Shown here: positions 6,141 through 7,705 of the stretch, piece after piece
How positions within the stretch are numbered: position 1 is the stretch's first letter
Layout of the letters: each line of letters starts with the position of its first letter
Assembly: GCA_947628975.1 (NCBI GenBank)
Contig: CANRBW010000071.1
Coordinates: 1 to 7,705 of the forward strand
Length of the DNA: 7,705 nt
Direction: 5' to 3'
DNA from: an uncultured Oscillospiraceae bacterium
Lineage (GTDB): Bacteria; Bacillota; Clostridia; Oscillospirales; Oscillospiraceae
The notes under the pieces: model-generated
Told to the model about the DNA's origin: nothing
What the model saw: the letters and a program-made list of their open reading frames with translations, nothing else
Databases searched by the model: none
Position numbers and translations under genes: made by a program

Positions 6141-6169
6141 TTGCAAAACAAGATGTAGTGTGTTAGAAT
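6141..6169 (+). promoter_or_regulatory. Sigma-70-type promoter of nrdD
   Basis: TTGCAA (6141-6146, 4 of 6) is followed after exactly 17 nt by TAGAAT (6164-6169, 5 of 6). The start point would be near 6176, leaving a leader of about 95 nt before the ATG at 6272. The spacer holds NrdR box 2. Confidence 0.75.
6146..6161 (+). promoter_or_regulatory. NrdR box 2, within the nrdD promoter spacer
   Basis: AAACAAGATGTAGTGT matches the NrdR-box consensus at 13 of 16 positions, best in its right half (TAGTGT). It starts 42 bp after box 1, which is four helical turns, so both boxes face the same side of the DNA. Its place between -35 and -10 predicts repression by blocking RNA polymerase. Confidence 0.7.
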
Positions 6170-6195
6170 GATTCCTGACGCGATGTGCCGAAACG

Positions 6196-6236
6196 CTCCG
6201 GGCCGCTCCCGGCGGGCCGGAGGGGGACATAGCCCC
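6196..6236 (+). other. Stem-loops in the nrdD 5' leader
   Basis: CTCCGG (6196-6201) pairs with CCGGAG (6217-6222), and inside it CCGC (6203-6206) pairs with GCGG (6212-6215) around a TCCCG loop, with one G-G mismatch. A second small hairpin GGGG-ACATAG-CCCC follows at 6223-6236. There is no U-tract, so these are not terminators, and I recognise no riboswitch. They could affect mRNA stability or translation, or simply reflect high GC. Confidence 0.4.
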
Positions 6237-6271
6237 ACCACACAAAGAGAACCGGAGAAGAGGGACGCACC

Positions 6272-7705
6272 ATGAAAGTGATCAAGCGCAACGGGTCCGA
6301 AGTCGTATTCGACATCCAGAAGATCGTGGCCGCCGTGGCCAAGGCCAACGACTCGGTGGAGGAGGGGCTGCGGCTGACCCCCGCCCAGATCAACCGCATC
6401 GCCCAGTTCGTGGAGCTCTACTGCCAGTCCATGAACCGCTCCCCCAGCGTGGAGGAGATCCAGGACCAGGTGGAGATCCAGATCATGGCCCACGGGGCCT
6501 ATGAGGTCGCCAAGCACTACATCACCTACCGCTACGTCCGCTCCCTGGTCCGCCGCAGCAACACCACCGACGAGAAGATCCTCTCCCTCATCGAGTGCTG
6601 CAACGAGGAGGCCAAGCAGGAGAACGCCAACAAGAACCCGGTGGTCAACTCCACCCAGCGCGACTACATGGCCGGCGAGGTCAGCCGGGACATCACCGAG
6701 CGGCTCCTGCTCCCGGAGGACATCGTGGAGGCCCACCGGGACGGGCTGATCCACTTCCACGACAGCGACTACTTCGCCCAGCATATGCACAACTGCGACC
6801 TGGTGAACCTGGAGGATATGCTCCAAAACGGCACCGTCATCACCGGCACCCTCATCGAGCGGCCCCACAGCTTCTCCACCGCCTGCAACATCGCCACCCA
6901 GATCATCGCCCAGGTGGCCTCCAACCAGTACGGCGGGCAGTCCATCTCTCTGACCCACCTGGCCCCCTTTGTGGAGGTCTCCCGCCAGAAGATCCGCAAG
7001 GTGGTGGAAAAGGAGATGGAGGCCATCGGGGCCGCGCCGGACGAGGCCAGGATCTCCCAGCTGGTGGAGGCCCGTCTGCGGGAGGAGATCCGCCGGGGGG
7101 TCCAGACCATCCAGTACCAGGTGGTCACCCTCCTGACCACCAACGGCCAGGCCCCCTTCGTGACGGTGTTCATGTACCTCAACGAGGCCCGGGACGAGCG
7201 GGAGAAGCGGGACCTGGCCCTGATCATCGAGGAGACGCTGGAGCAGCGCTACCAGGGGGTGAAGAACGAGAAGGGGGTGTGGGTCACCCCCGCCTTCCCC
7301 AAGCTCATCTATGTGCTGGAGGAGGACAACGTCACCGAGGACTCCCCCTACTGGTACCTCACCAAGCTGGCCGCCAAGTGCACCGCCAAGCGGATGGTCC
7401 CCGACTACATCTCCGAGAAGATCATGCTCCGGGACAAGGGGGACTGCTACACCTGCATGGGCTGCCGCTCCTTCCTCACCCCAGACCGCTTCACCGAGGC
7501 GGGGGTGGGCAACATCGCCAACGCCGGCAACTACGAGCCGGGCAAGCACAAGTACTACGGCCGGTTCAACCAGGGCGTGGTCACCATCAACCTGGTGGAC
7601 GTGGCCCTCAGCTCCGGGGGGAACCTCCAGAAGTTCTGGGAGATCTTTGACGAGCGGCTGGAGCTGTGCCACCGGGCCCTCCGGTGCCGCCACGAGCGGC
7701 TCAAG
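6272..7705 (+). CDS. nrdD: Anaerobic ribonucleoside-triphosphate reductase (class III), N-terminal 478 residues, cut by window edge
   Basis: NrdD reduces ribonucleoside triphosphates to deoxy forms without oxygen, using a glycyl radical made by the activase NrdG. The ATG at 6272 opens with MKVIKRNGSEVVFDIQKI, the start of an ATP-cone allosteric domain (about 3-92). The catalytic barrel follows: HFHDSDYF (161-168), MHNCDLVNL (172-180) with C175, SLTHLAPFVE (226-235), NGQAPFVTVF (291-300), and DCYTCMGCRSFL (391-402) with C392, C395 and C398, the finger-loop region characteristic of the family. C175 probably matches T4 C79, and one cysteine of the 392-398 cluster T4 C290. The C-terminal zinc site and glycyl-radical loop lie beyond base 7705, so the gene is partial but not visibly broken. 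A ribosome site GAGGG (6260-6264) sits 7 nt upstream. The promoter and two NrdR boxes predict repression when dNTPs are plentiful. nrdG is expected nearby but not seen. Confidence 0.97.
   Translation, partial: MKVIKRNGSEVVFDIQKIVAAVAKANDSVEEGLRLTPAQINRIAQFVELYCQSMNRSPSVEEIQDQVEIQIMAHGAYEVAKHYITYRYVRSLVRRSNTTDEKILSLIECCNEEAKQENANKNPVVNSTQRDYMAGEVSRDITERLLLPEDIVEAHRDGLIHFHDSDYFAQHMHNCDLVNLEDMLQNGTVITGTLIERPHSFSTACNIATQIIAQVASNQYGGQSISLTHLAPFVEVSRQKIRKVVEKEMEAIGAAPDEARISQLVEARLREEIRRGVQTIQYQVVTLLTTNGQAPFVTVFMYLNEARDEREKRDLALIIEETLEQRYQGVKNEKGVWVTPAFPKLIYVLEEDNVTEDSPYWYLTKLAAKCTAKRMVPDYISEKIMLRDKGDCYTCMGCRSFLTPDRFTEAGVGNIANAGNYEPGKHKYYGRFNQGVVTINLVDVALSSGGNLQKFWEIFDERLELCHRALRCRHERLK

Noticed and set aside
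6059..7693. 544-residue open frame on the minus strand opposite nrdD
   Set aside because: It is the mirror of nrdD codons, low-complexity in Leu/Val/Gly, and runs through the nrdD promoter and NrdR boxes; it shows no family motif.
1..7705. CRISPR arrays, tRNA or rRNA genes, insertion sequences, attachment sites
   Set aside because: I saw no regularly spaced repeats, cloverleaf-like sequence, transposase motif or long terminal repeats anywhere; the window is densely coding.

Overview
The window comes from a GC-rich (about two-thirds G+C by eye), low-oxygen member of the Firmicutes. The most likely home is the gut Oscillospiraceae (Flavonifractor/Lawsonibacter/Oscillibacter-like). This rests on strong AGGAGG-type ribosome sites, the anaerobic ribonucleotide reductase NrdD, a DegV-family lipid-binding protein, and sigma-70-type promoters standing out as AT-rich islands in GC-rich DNA. 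The species is inference; nothing in the window fixes it.

Layout: five genes run on the minus strand and one on the plus strand, diverging from a regulatory region at about 5996-6271. On the minus strand, reading from 5995 down to 1, there are three units. (1) An operon of an iron-type alcohol dehydrogenase, a class-3-like aldehyde dehydrogenase and a DegV-family fatty-acid-binding protein, with gaps of 1 and 18 nt. It has a clear promoter (TTGACA-17-TATACC) and a strong intrinsic terminator at 2459-2493. (2) A lone Sfp-type 4'-phosphopantetheinyl transferase with its own promoter. (3) A membrane sensor with a signal peptide, two tandem extracytoplasmic solute-binding domains and one membrane helix. 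Its cytoplasmic output domain lies beyond base 1. On the plus strand, nrdD starts at 6272 and runs off the right edge. It is preceded by a sigma-70 promoter and two NrdR-box-like sites 42 bp apart, one lying between the -35 and -10 elements.

How the genes may work together: the dehydrogenase pair can interconvert an alcohol, its aldehyde and the carboxylic acid. The co-transcribed DegV protein belongs to the family of fatty-acid carriers (FakB-like), so the operon may handle long-chain fatty alcohols or aldehydes and pass the acid into phospholipid synthesis; that link is inference. nrdD supplies deoxynucleotides without oxygen and is probably repressed by NrdR. The transferase activates carrier proteins, but no carrier protein or synthase lies nearby.

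Both edge genes are cut by the window, not visibly broken. Every gene falls in a known family, and I see no mobile element, CRISPR array, RNA gene or wholly new system. The most useful leads are the ADH-ALDH-DegV operon, the helically phased NrdR sites, and a substituted metal-ligand position in the phosphopantetheinyl transferase.
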